Assembly: GCA_035235625.1 (NCBI GenBank)
Contig: CP141146.1
Location: 39,787,709 to 39,851,708 of the forward strand
DNA: 64,000 bases
Direction of reading: 5' to 3'
Origin: Saururus chinensis
Lineage: Eukaryota > Streptophyta > Magnoliopsida > Piperales > Saururaceae
Shown here piece by piece: positions 21,475 to 32,082 of this stretch (position 1 is its first letter; the number at the start of each line of letters is the position of its first letter). The position numbers and the translations under genes were made by a program. Below the pieces are notes generated by a model. The model was given only the letters and a program-made list of their open reading frames with translations, had not been told where the DNA came from and searched no databases.

Positions 21475-21795
21475 TGTTGTGAACGTCATCAGGGCCTATT
21501 ATTAGGTAATTATGTAATAAAGGGCATTTAGGTAATTAGGTAATTTAATTAGTATTTTCCTTTAATTATGCTAATGGGCCTTAGGTGCTTGTTAGTGAGC
21601 CCACTTAGTCAGTCTATTTAAGTTTAAGGGCTATGCCCTGATTTGATTATGAATGAAGTGAATTATTAGTTTTCTTATCGTTTTCCCTTTCTGTCCGATG
21701 GTCATGTCATCCACTCTTCCCTTTCCCGGTCTTCCTACGCCGCTCCATATTATTAGGTAATTATGTAATAATAGGCCCTTATGACGTTCACAACA
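21475..21795 (+). mobile_element. Right-hand hybrid LTR of V
   Basis: A normal LTR to about 21750 ('ccgctccatat'), then 45 bp of inverted LTR start ending GACGTTCACAACA. The expected U5 end (…atctaca) is missing, so the element's right terminus is a second U3-type end. Confidence 0.85.
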
Positions 21796-22222
21796 GGCAC
21801 CCGCAGTAACGTGGGCACACGTATCGCGTCGGTCCGCGCAGCTCACCGTTTTTCTTTTTTTTTCTTTTATTATTATTTTTATATAAAACCAAATCTTTAA
21901 AATCGTGTAACTTCCTACCCCGGATTCGGATTTGCGCGTTCTTGGTACCATTAGACTCGTATCGATGAGCCCTTCGATATTAACCTACTTAAAGCATTAA
22001 ATCGTGCTCTTTCTAAGTGGGTCCCACCTATATTGCTTGAAGGTCGTAACTTCTGGTCCCGACCTCCATTTCGCCCGTTCCTTGATTCGTTACGCTCATT
22101 TTTTTTAGCTCTACTTAAATATGAAAGTTTCAACCTTTGAAACCATATATAATTTATTAGAAAAAGTAATAATTACTTCTAACCCCCTTAGTTAGACGTA
22201 ATCAGAAAAGCGGGGTATTACA
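21796..22222 (-). mobile_element. Family Z LTR (copy 1), part 3
   Basis: Resumes Z copy 1 and runs to its start (minus strand TGTAATACCCCGC). It contains U3 module M2: on the minus strand ACCAAGAACGCGCAAATCC followed by GAATCCGGGGTAGGAAG (about 21915-21955). Confidence 0.8.
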
Positions 22223-22227
22223 CATCA

Positions 22228-22301
22228 ACATACAACCCATGTCTTTCTATGAAACATCACTATAGATAACAAATCATCCACTCCCCGAAGTTAAGGGTAA
22301 G
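22228..22301 (-). pseudogene. Ty3/gypsy RNase H start (G0)
   Basis: The minus strand reads YSDVS, a stop, then KDMGCMLM, which matches the conserved RNase H start YSDAS..GLGCVLMQ. With Z copy 1 and one CATCA removed it joins [11 protein letters not shown] at 14459 in frame. It is cut at 22302 by the G3 LTR. Confidence 0.8.
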
Positions 22302-23613
22302 TGTAGCGCCCCAACTTTTTAATTAACTTAGGTGTCGGAGTGCCGCCAATTCGTAATAATAAATATGGGCCACGTCGAAAATTAAAGTCGTGCAACATCT
22401 AGGTGTGGGTGAGTATAATTATACCAAATAGATAGAGTTAAATTCTACTAGCGTGCTAAAACATAAAACATAAATAAATATGCATAAAATATTCTCATAA
22501 TAATTTATATTCAAAAATTGATTCAAAATAATATTATCGCGTAATATAATCCAACACACTTCTTATACGAAAAGTCAGATAAAATAGTTCTTCACATAAT
22601 TAGGTAAACTTGGATAAATCGTCTGTAACATGAATCCGATAAATAATTTAAAATCATATAAATTATTCACTAAATATCACTGATACCAAAGCACATACAC
22701 CCGTGCTCGTGGGGCAACACGATCAAAATGAAAGAGGTCTTCCCACAATATCTCATTTCATGGGCATGCCATATGCCACAATAGGCAGTACCTAGGAGTC
22801 ATAACTTTGATATATTTTGGGCTTTATACCAAAAAGTTACCCTTCAAAACCAATGCTAGTATTTGGGATTTATACCACAACTATCCTTCAAATTCAATCA
22901 AAATTAATCGTAATATCATTTAAATAATAATAACATTTTAAGTACGTATTACAATGAAATCCCTCAAAGAGGTGTACGAGATGCTATTACTACAGCGTTT
23001 ATCTGACCCCTAGTATATACCATCATTTTCAAAATAATCATTCATAAAAGAAATATGAAGTAGTATGGTCTACTCATAGCATGGAATTACAGTGAAAAAA
23101 CACCTACTATTTGTTCTTGAAAATCACCGGAGTAATGGCCGGCGATCAGACTGTTGCGTCATTCCCGGGCTTAGGAGAGGTGGGTGAAAGCTCCCCTCAT
23201 GCTCAGAAGCAACGGATGGAGCCTTCCCTTATGCTAGAAATAATTCTTCTTCTGGATCGGAAGTGGCAGACAAAGTCTCCCCTTCAACTAGGATGTTTTC
23301 TTCATCCCGGCCCAAAAGCGGCGAACAAAGCCTCCTCTTACCCCGGGTCATTTTCCCCTTTACAGTAGTTAACTTGGAAAATGAACCCATCTACAATGTA
23401 GAGTGCCCTTGAATTAGCTAGGAATGGTTTTTAAACAAAAAGAATCGAGCAAGAAACGGCTTAGCAACGGGGTTTAGAAGTTTGACAAAGGGCAAAGGTT
23501 AGAAGAGAAAAGAGGAGAAAGGGGTGGGGCAAATTGGAAACCCCTCCCTCTCTTTAAATAGACACACTCGGCCTTGGATACATGACATGTCTCACACATC
23601 CAACGCCCATATG
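22302..23613 (-). mobile_element. Z-type 3' LTR of gypsy G3, U5-side part
   Basis: The plus strand starts TGTAGCGCCCC. The order matches Z copy 1, including 'cctcttaccccgggtcattt' near 23332 and a promoter region near 23555 ('tctctttaaatag', which is TATTTAAAG on the minus strand). It is broken at 23613 by an L LTR and continues at 26410-26869, where it meets the G3 polypurine tract. Confidence 0.7.
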
Positions 23614-24030
23614 TGTAAGATCCCTAAACTCTAGCTGATTTAATTAATTTTATTTAGTGATTATTGTGCAGTTTAATGTTAACTTTGATCGGTTTTGACT
23701 ATTTTTGAAATTAAGGTGTTTAACTAAGGTTTTAATTAAAAAAAAATTCACTTTGATGTTTTTTATGTTAATATAATGAAATACAATTTTTTCTAGAATT
23801 TTCAAAAATTTTGACTATTTTTTCCAAAAGTTAGAGGGGACCCGCCAAGGGCCCCATGTTTGAAATTGGAATGATGGGTCCCAAATGACCCTAAAAACAT
23901 CTTCATACAATAATTAAATGTTTCAAAATTTTTAAACATCAATTTGGGCTTAAAATAAGCAAGTTTTCCATTTTTTGTGTTAAATTCTATTTATACCCCA
24001 CAAATTTGTTAGGTCTACCCTAAAGCCCAC

Positions 24031-24038
24031 TATAAATA
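24031..24038 (+). promoter_or_regulatory. TATA box of L LTR
   Basis: TATAAATA 417 bp after the LTR start. The minus-strand L copy at 39032-42577 has TATAAAAG 424 bp from its start (42147-42154), so the spacing is conserved. Confidence 0.7.
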
Positions 24039-25834
24039 GAAAGGCACAACCACTTTCCTATTTGGGAATGGCTGGAATCTGGAGCTTAGGAGGTCCTAAT
24101 CACTATTTCTAAAGAAGGAAAGGTGATTAAGGTAAAAATTAGCTTGATGTTTCATTAATCACTTAGGGTTTCTCCTAAACTTTCTAAATTTCTTCTTTGG
24201 CTAAGGTTTAATCTTGATTTCTACCCATAAAGGTACTGATTTTAACCTTTATTTCAAACCCTTATGAAAGGAATTTTGTTTTTGAACTCAATAAACCCTA
24301 GATCTATTTTCAAGAGATTTAGGCATTTTAAGCGGATTTATGTAAGTATTAACAAAACCCAATTGTGGGTAGGATTTGAAGGAGTGGGAGCATCGATTTC
24401 AAGTCAAGAAGTTCACTGAAGGTAAGAGATTTTGTCCTATATAGGTATGCGATTTCATATTTGAAGTGTGGTGGAGTTTTATGTGGGTTTGCATGTAGTT
24501 GAGCATTAATGGTGGATTTAGAAAAGCTTAATCTTTCTTGCAATTTCTCAGTGTTTGTGTTTATGAATGGCTAGATTTACTGTTTCCTAAGCATGGATTT
24601 CATTATTATGATGTTTGGGAGTGAGATTTGAAGATTTAAGATGTATATGTGTATTTTCGATTTTGGGTTTGAAAGGAAGAAGACGAACCAGGATTTCTGT
24701 TATGGTGATCGAACGACCATGTAGATCAATCGAACAACAAGGCATTCAAATGGCCCTATAGGGTGTTCGAACGCCAATATAGCATATTGGTGATTTTTGT
24801 TATTTTGCTCATTTTCATGTTTTCCCTCTTAAGTACTATTTTCTATGACTATGATGAGTAATTTATGCTAGAATAAACTACTGGAAGGGCATGAATTTGA
24901 TGTTGGAAGCTATGATGAATGTTTAAGTATTATGTGAATTACATGTTATTCGGTTAAACATGCTATGATTTCTTATCTTGAATCCATTTGGAGTGATTCC
25001 TCATATTTTAAGTACGATTCTAGCAAGGTTATAACATGAGAATGGATTTGTATGCCTTCACATATTATGATTAAATTATGGTTGAATGATGGTACCATGT
25101 CTAGCTTTGAGTGTGGTAATGAATGTGCTTACCTAAGTCTAGCGTGAGGTTGCACATGATTCGAATTGTATTTTTCAATGATTTTCACTCATGATTTCAG
25201 TAAGGAGGTATGATTAAACGTGAAAGAGCATGTGTGTAGTATGTTGATGTGTTATTTATAATGTATGTTTATATGCTTAGAATTATATATTTTTACTATG
25301 TACACACACATGTGGGGGTAATCATGGTAATTATTGATACTTATGATTAGATATGATGCATGTGTGGCTGATGGGAGCACGTTCTATGAATTATGATTCA
25401 TGTAGAGATTGCTCATGTATGTACCATGTTGCATGCATCATGAAATAGATTTTATAAATGAGACTTTATCGAGATTAGCCATTGTTGATCGATTGGATGC
25501 AATTGTGTGATATTGCTTGCCGGGTTAATCGATTAGAGGCTTATCAATTCGGTTTTACGTTCGAAAGGATGGGGTTTCACTTCCCTCAAAGATGGGTTTT
25601 CCTCTCCATATTGAGAAGAGCATCAATGCTATAAGGGGAATAAAATTATTGAGACCATCTGGACCCTGAGAATCTAGTCTAATGTAGCCAAGTGCATTAG
25701 CTTACTAGGGGGTAGTCTTCCCTGTTAGGGAATTTACCCAAATTGTGTAATTCCTTCAAACTTTCCAATCGAGGATCTTTAGAGTGAGCAGAGACTGCTT
25801 AAGCTTCGGCCGATTAAGCAGGGTTGATGTTTTT

Positions 25835-26290
25835 ATTGATATGCATGATGTGATTGCATGTTAGAGACACTTCTCATGCCGGTTAGATGTGATGAATATG
25901 CATGATGTGATTGCATGTTAGAGACACTTCTCATGCAGGTTAAATATGATGAATATGCATGATGTGATTGTGTGTTAGAGATAGTTCTCATGCAGGTTAA
26001 ATGTGATGAATATGCATGACGTGATTGTGTGTTAGACATTTCTCATGCAGGTTAATGGTTATGGATATGTATGATGTGATTGTGTGTTAGAGACACTTCT
26101 CATGCAGGTTTAATAGTTATGGATATGCATGATGTGATTGTGTATTAGGGACACTTCTCATATAGGTTAATGGTTATGGATATGTATGATGTGATTATGT
26201 GTTAGAGATACTTCTTATGTAGGTTAATGGTTATAGATATGCATGATGTGATTTTGTTGGAGACATGTGTCATGTAGGTTGAATGTTATG
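25835..26290 (+). repeat. Array of ~50-bp repeats in L LTR copy c
   Basis: About nine units with the core 'atgcatgatgtgattg', then 'gttagagacacttctcatgc', then 'aggttaa'. The equivalent minus-strand arrays are at 39681-40083 and 6740-6919. It lies downstream of the promoter, in the transcribed leader. Confidence 0.85.
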
Positions 26291-26409
26291 AAGGAGAATG
26301 AGTATGCATGGATATGTATGGTATGTTTGAAATACTTGCATGCAGGATAATTGTGTATGAGTAAGTATGGTTATGGTAAGGAAAGTAATCATTAATGAGA
26401 TATTGTATA

Positions 26410-26869
26410 ATATGTAGATTTGATGGACCATGTTGATGTGCTCAACTGCATAGACCTTTTACTTTTTTGGGGCAGCATGGACCTTTTACTTTTTTATTTT
26501 TTAAAATTTTTAAACGTGCATAATTCCTTACCCTGAATTCAGAATTGCTCGTTCTTGGTGTCGTTGTACTCGTATTGATGAGCCCTTAGAAACAAGGCCA
26601 CACAAGGGCATGTTTTCTCACTAATTTAAAGTGGGCCCCACCTATGACATGCTACTTGAGGCAATAACCTGCTATCTCGGTGCCCGATTGATAAGTTCTT
26701 GGGCTAGATACGTTCGTCTCTAGGAAGCCTATCAAATACTTTAGGGCTCATCCGAACAATTCAAGATCAAAATGGTCCAACTTTTAGAAAAACCGGCTAT
26801 TGGGCCCTAAAACTTGCTAATGGGCACAAACGTTCAAATTTCAAAACATTGAAAATCTGGGGCTTTACA
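26410..26869 (-). mobile_element. Z-type 3' LTR of G3, U3 part
   Basis: On the minus strand it starts TGTAAAGCCCC at 26869 and contains the 'gagcaattctgaattcaggg' form of module M2 (about 26530-26560) and 'gggctcatcaatacgagt'. It follows the polypurine tract TTGTAAGGAGGGTATTT (26870-26886, minus strand), fixing it as a 3' LTR. Confidence 0.75.
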
Positions 26870-26886
26870 AAATACCCTCCTTACAA

Positions 26887-27074
26887 AATTCTGGGGCATT
26901 ATAGTAATGTATTCTTAAAATCACACTAATATCCATAAAACCGAATTAACAAAAATGCAATTAAAACATGGGTTTATTTCCCCATTAGCTGCACATGTAT
27001 CTTTTGGAGATAACAATTGAGCAAAAAGGGTATACTCCTGTAAATTATAATTTAATTTCTCTATAAAAAATGAA
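26887..27074 (-). other. G3 internal remnant; pol deleted
   Basis: A non-coding AT-rich stretch between the gag remnant and the polypurine tract. Reverse transcriptase, RNase H and integrase are missing from G3, so about 3 kb has been lost here. Confidence 0.55.
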
Positions 27075-28211
27075 AGAGATAATATTATATTATTTATCTT
27101 ATTTTGAAAAGAAATTACCTTCGATGATTACATTAGATGACTGAGCCCCCTTAGCGGCGATAGCGAAAACTCAACCCTCAACTCTAGGTTCCTAATTAAT
27201 CTTAGCCTCCATTTGATTTAACTTTTTCGGGCAATCTCAAACCTTGTGTTCTTGTTCACCGAATGAAAAATAGAATCCTTCGGAAAAGTAGCAAGGTCTG
27301 ATAGGGTGAAATTGATTCCACCTAAGACATTTCTCTGTTTTCCTTTCCTCTATAGATAGAGGTTGTGCTTCTGTCAGTTTCTGCAACTTTTGGTTATTAT
27401 TACTATTGTTGAACAGAGACTTCCATTTACCCTTGTCAAACTTAATGTCACTTCTCTGGCCTCAGTTAGCTCGCTCTGCTAAAAATTCCTTGTGGTCTTG
27501 TTTGAAAATAGAAGCCAACTCCACTGCTTTAGCAAAAGTGGTGGGTTGGAAGCCTACATCTCTACTTTGCACGCCATTATTCAACCCTCTTACGAATTTT
27601 TGCGCCTTCTTTAGCTTGATAGGATAAGTGTCAAGAGCAAAATGTTGAAGTTGGACAAACTTTTTCTCATATTGGCCAACCGTCATCCCACCTTGCTAAA
27701 GATCTAGAAATTCTTTTTCTTTCTTCCCCTGGACATGAGGACAAAAATACTTGTCATACATAACTTCCCAAAACTCTTTCCATTTGATGTTATCGTTGTC
27801 TAGGAAGAAGTCCCTCTTTGTGGTAAGCCACCAAAACACGACCTCTCCCGTCATGGTGAATGTGGCTATTGACACCTTCCATTCTTCCGGTATCCCCATC
27901 ACCTTGAAAATTCGTTCTATTTCAAAAGCCCATTTTTTTGCAGCTTCGAAGCCATCTTCGCATGTAAAGGCAGGTGTGATCTTCTTAAATCACTATGGCA
28001 AGTTGTCAATTTCACTTGGGTTGCTTTCTACCGCTTTCTTGGGCTGACCAACTTGATAACCTTGTGCTTGGAGCCGCTCAATCATCTTTTGCATCATTAA
28101 ATCAAGAAAAATTGAAGTAGTATCATTGGTCACTAAAACACCATGAGGTGTGGTATCAACCGGGGTGGAGCTATCGGATGGTAACACATCCTCCCCACTA
28201 GTAGGTAACAT
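27075..28211 (-). pseudogene. Ty3/gypsy gag and protease start (G3)
   Basis: Minus-strand gag. It starts near MLPTSGEDVLPSD at 28211 and then shows the Retrotrans_gag core WKVSIATFTMTGEVVFWW, WKEFWEVMYDKYF, MTVGQYEKKFVQLQHFA and KKAQKFVRGLNNGVQSR. A decayed zinc knuckle follows (YFSFGEQEHKV, stop, DCP), then RVFAIAAKGAQSSNVIIEG, which normally leads into the aspartic protease. It has frame changes and stops, so it is not functional. The gag differs from that of A and B, so G3 is a separate lineage; the layout is that of a chromovirus-like element. Confidence 0.88.
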
Positions 28212-28264
28212 CTAAATACGGTTTTTAATCAAAATATTTATACTTCCAAACTAAACATAGATAT

Positions 28265-29706
28265 CAAAATTATTAATCTAATTATATACATATTAATAAT
28301 AAAAGTTTAGGTTTTTAAATCAAAACATTACTCCTCACACATACATATTTATTTAATTAAAAAGATCAAATAAGATCATATCTATATGTAGTTCTGCCTA
28401 GCAGTTAATACCATTTTATGGAGTATAAAATCAAATAAATTTATCTTAAAATCAACTAAATATTTTATTTGCACAATAAATCATTTATTTAAAAAATTAA
28501 TTAATTAATTAATTCACAAAATTAGATAAATCATTCATCCATAAAATGTTGCATACCAAATGACTTACACTCATGGTACAATGAGAGACATAAAGACAAA
28601 GATTTTCTATTGATATCCTAATTCCTATGTGCATTAGAGTCAAGTGTAGCATATATCTAGAATTGATAATTTTTGGACTTTATACTATATAACTACCTAG
28701 AGTGTTCGAAGACCCAAAACACATGAAGGCTTTCAAAATTAATAATTTTTTACCTTTATACCAAATAACTACTTAGAAAGTCTAAAGAACCAAAACATAA
28801 AAAAAACATTAAACAAACATAAGGTCTTTTCAAAATAGAATTTAATATCTCATTATAAAATAATAATAAAACCTCATTATGACACCTTAATGATACAAAT
28901 TTTCAAAACAAAGTTATGAGATAGCCCCAAAAGAATCCTTTGAAATCAAGTAATTCTATCATTGATTTAAAAATTAAAATTATTTGCCCTCTTCTCTTAG
29001 CATCCTGATGTGGGTGGGCAGAGCCTTTCCTTGTCTTGGATTGTTTCCTCCAAAGTTTCTCTTATTTATGAGATTTTTCTCTCTTTTAAGTTGTTAACTT
29101 ATAAAACTGACTCCACCGCCATGTAGAACACACTTGAAGTAGCTAAAAACACACTTTGAACCAGATAAATAAGGTTTAAAATAATCTCGAATTGAGGAAA
29201 AGAAGGTTTAGAGATGAGTAAATATTAGAGGAATGCATGTCTTCAATCCATATTCCTCCTTAAATAGGTGCACCACATTGTTGTGCACGCTGCACGCTGT
29301 GGTAGCGAGTTGTATGGCGCAGGGTGCGGACGCCGACTGGTGTCGTTATTTTAAAAAAAATCAAATCAATTTTCTAACTTTAAATGCTCATAACTCCCTC
29401 TCCCGAATTCGGATTGCACGTTCTTGGTACTGGTGGACTAGTATCAATGAGCCATGCGAATTAAACAAGACCACAAATTAGTAGCTTATCTCATGCTTTT
29501 CAAATGAGGCCCACCCATGTGACATGCTTCCTAAGGTATAATTAATATTCTCAACCTTTGTTTCTTAAGTTTTTTAGCTTATTACGCTTATTTCTTCAAG
29601 CTCTATCAACATAATAAAATTTCATGTATCCATTCCTACTAATATCCTCCAAAAAATATTATATTTAGCACCGTATGCTTTATGTTATCAAAGATGGGAT
29701 ATTACA
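28265..29706 (-). mobile_element. Z-type 5' LTR of gypsy G3
   Basis: On the minus strand the LTR starts TGTAATATCCC at 29706. It has module M2 near 29410-29430 and a TATTTAAG box at 29259-29266, and it reaches the gag side near 28265, where a degenerate primer site may lie (28246-28258). Segments such as 'ggtacaatgagagacataaa' match the G3 3' LTR only loosely, implying an old insertion. The low-coordinate end is approximate. Confidence 0.65.
29259..29266 (-). promoter_or_regulatory. TATA-like box of G3 5' LTR
   Basis: The minus strand reads TATTTAAG in the context CACCTATTTAAGGAGG, 440 bp into the LTR. Transcription would run away from the GT47 gene. Confidence 0.5.
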
Positions 29707-30268
29707 GTTTATCCCAAACAAATACATACGCCATTTCAAACCTTCACCAGCTGCTACGCTGGCAAAGGTTCATCAGGTGTTTACAACTCTTATTTTTCAT
29801 ACACTCTAATCCGGCACACAAGCCCATGAGATGCACGGGACCATTCTAATAAAAAAAATTAATTTAAAGAGGAGGAAGCGTTGATCAGTAATTACTAGTT
29901 AGCTACTAAGGAATTAGAGATTCTAAGTGCAAATGACCTAAGAGGGTGGGCGGGTCATTGACCATTCAAACACGGGCTAAGGTGCCGATAGTCGCATGAA
30001 ACGTTGGCAAGAGCATATGACCATGAAATACACGTTTGATGATCTGACAATTCTGCGCATTTGCAGCCACAGTTCCCTCCGTATCAGAAACTTCAAAGTT
30101 ATTGCCAATGGCCAATCATGTTGTCACTTCCTCCGGGGTCTGCATTCGGACAAGGCTTGACTATTCCCAGCAACCTCTTTTCTCTTTTCTGATCACGGTG
30201 AATATGCTGTCCGTTATACTCCTTGCATTTTCGGTACTCTCTCTCTCCTTTTTCTTGTCTTCTCTTCC
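29707..30268 (+). promoter_or_regulatory. Upstream region of the GT47 gene
   Basis: About 560 bp of non-repeat sequence between the G3 LTR and the GT47 start codon. Just before the ATG is a pyrimidine-rich run (30237-30268, 'tctctctctcctttttcttg'), a Y-patch or 5'-UTR feature common in plants. I see no convincing TATA box. An upstream ATG at 30102 opens an out-of-frame reading frame that overlaps the GT47 start, so the transcript probably begins after it or translation is reduced. Confidence 0.5.
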
Positions 30269-32043
30269 ATGGCTGGCTCAAGCACCTTCCTCACTCACCG
30301 CCCTTGCCCGTATACATTCAGAAGCTTTTCCACCGTGCCCACAATCTTGGCACTCGTCACCTCCTTCTTGATCCTCCGCTACGTCACTCTCACCTCTCCT
30401 CTATTCAGCCGCCGTCACCTCCCCCACCGTGCTTCCTTTCACAGTTCAAAACAATATCCATCTGGGCCACCTTCTGCTAGCCATCAGATTCACCATGGAC
30501 TGTCCTATAACCCGGTTCACATCCCATTCGAGGAGCATGACTCTCATGATTATGTACCCAGTTCAGCAAACATCATTGTAAACTTATCAAATGGATCCTC
30601 TCCCAGCAAATATTTGCTGACTGGTACGTGGGTTTTGATTTGGATCTTCTTATCAGAAAAGTTGCTCTCTCTACTTTTTAAGTTTTTGCTTTGTTCAAAG
30701 AAACTTGAGTATCATCTGAGAAAGTTGATCGACAAAATTACCGATTGAAATGAGATGATTAATGGTTTCTAATCATTATTGTTCTTTTCTTTTTTTTTGC
30801 AATTTGTTTGCTCATCCAATGGAAGTCACTTTAGAAGAATTTGTAAATCAAATTTGCTTGCAATTTATTCATGAACTACAGGTATTTTCTATTTGATGCA
30901 GGGAAGGGTGTTATTGGTGATATTTATCACAATAAAGAGCTCTTTCTGCAAGACTATACAGCGATGAAACAGAGCTTTAAGATATATGTATATCCGACAA
31001 AAACAGATGACCCTTTTGCGCATGCGCTACTGCCAGTGAAGTATGCACCTGGTGGAAACTATGCTAGTGAGAGCTACTTCAAGAGGGCCCTCATGCAGAG
31101 CCATTTTGTGACGCAGGACCCCTCCCAGGCAGACCTGTTCTTCCTGCCTTTCTCCATTGCAAGTTTAAGGTATGACCCAAGAGTAAGTGTTGGAGGACTC
31201 TCGGATTATGTAAGGAATTACTTGTCCCACATCAATCAGAAGTACCCCTTTTGGAACAGGAGTGGTGGGGCGGACCATTTTTATGTGGCTTGCCATTCTG
31301 CAGGGAGGTCAGCCATGAACAAAGCTGAAAAAGTTCAGTTTAATGCAATTCAAGTTGTTTGCTCATCCAACTATTTTGTGCCGGGCTATGTAGCTCATAA
31401 GGATGCATCCATGCCACAAATTTGGCCGAGAAAAGGAGAACCTGCTGGTGTTTCTTCTCTAAATAGGTACTCAGAAGTAATTATTTCAGCAAGCAAGCCA
31501 TCTTTCATTTGTACTTGTCTATTTTAACTTGGATTTTAATTTTGTGGTTTCAGGAAGAAATTGGCATTCTTTGCTGGAACTGTCAACTCTAATGAACGCA
31601 AAAGGATTCTACAAACTTGGGGAAATGACTCTGAGATGCATGTTTACTCTGGTCGGCTGCCAACCTCATATGCTGACGAACTCCTTGGCAGCAAATTTTG
31701 CCTCCATGTCAAAGGTTTTGAAGTGAACACAGCCAGAATTGCAGACTCATTGTTTTATGGGTGTGTGCCTGTAATCATTGCCGACCATTATGATCTACCC
31801 TTTACAGATGTATTGAATTGGAAGGGCTTCTCTCTTGTGGTTCCAAGTTCAGACATTCCCCGACTGAAAGACATTCTCCACAGAAAAAGCTCACAAGGTT
31901 TATTTGAGAGACTACATAAGAATGTGTTGAAGGTTAGGAAGCATTTTCAATGGCATCCCACACCCAAGGATTTTGATGCTTTCCACATGGTCATGTATGA
32001 GTTGTGGCTTAGGCGAAGTGTTGCAAGGGTTCCATTAACATAG
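30269..32043 (+). CDS. GT47 exostosin-family glycosyltransferase (3 exons)
   Basis: Exons 30269-30623, 30902-31466 and 31554-32043 give 469 residues. All splice sites are GT-AG with matching phase, and no stop interrupts the frame. Residues 22-40 are a hydrophobic signal-anchor, so a type II Golgi membrane protein is expected. After a Ser/His/Pro-rich stem, the exostosin domain runs from about 130 to 430: FKIYVYP (144-150), NYASESYFKRAL, QADLFFLPFSIASLRYDPR (194-212), GGADHFYVACH (240-250), LAFFAGTVNS, then SKFCLHVKGFE and ARIADSLFYGCVPVII (353-382), the donor-sugar-binding part. It resembles the plant group annotated as 'probable glycosyltransferase At5g03795-like'. GT47 enzymes add sugars to cell-wall polysaccharides such as xyloglucan, xylan and pectin; the substrate here cannot be read from sequence. 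The length is normal. Introns are short (278 and 87 bp). Confidence 0.95.
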
Positions 32044-32082
32044 ACTAGAATTTTCTACAAGAGTATGTAATTTTCTACAAGG

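Larger units (their letters stand above)
17643..21795 (+). mobile_element. Rearranged non-autonomous LTR element V
   Basis: A 4.15 kb unit flanked by GACAC/GGCAC (17638-17642, 21796-21800). Both outer ends are the same LTR start: TGTTGTGAACGTCATAAGGG on the left and its reverse complement on the right. From left to right it holds: a 46-bp LTR start; an inverted piece containing a gag start, primer site, a complete 295-bp LTR, polypurine tract and 490 bp of 3' internal sequence; then, in plus orientation, polypurine tract, a 295-bp LTR, primer site, a gag remnant, 1.4 kb of GC-rich DNA of unknown origin, the 3' internal sequence, polypurine tract, and an LTR whose last bases are replaced by the inverted LTR start. 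No pol is present. The gag start resembles element A. Confidence 0.85.
23614..26409 (+). mobile_element. Family L LTR (copy c), plus strand
   Basis: Starts TGTAAGATCCC; U3 carries a TATA box at 24031. It then has the palindrome cluster (24700-24785), 'cattcaaatggccc', the segment equivalent to 40322 reversed ('gaccatctggaccctgaga'), and the ~50-bp array (25835-26290). A possible target duplication ATATG occurs at 23609-23613 and 26410-26414, which would put the right end at 26409. The right end is diverged, so that boundary is tentative. Confidence 0.75.

Noticed and set aside
30871..31527. Start of the GT47 protein at 30871
   Set aside because: That ATG is within intron 1. Splice-phase analysis joins exon 1 (30269-30623) to 30902, giving a membrane anchor and a normal family length.
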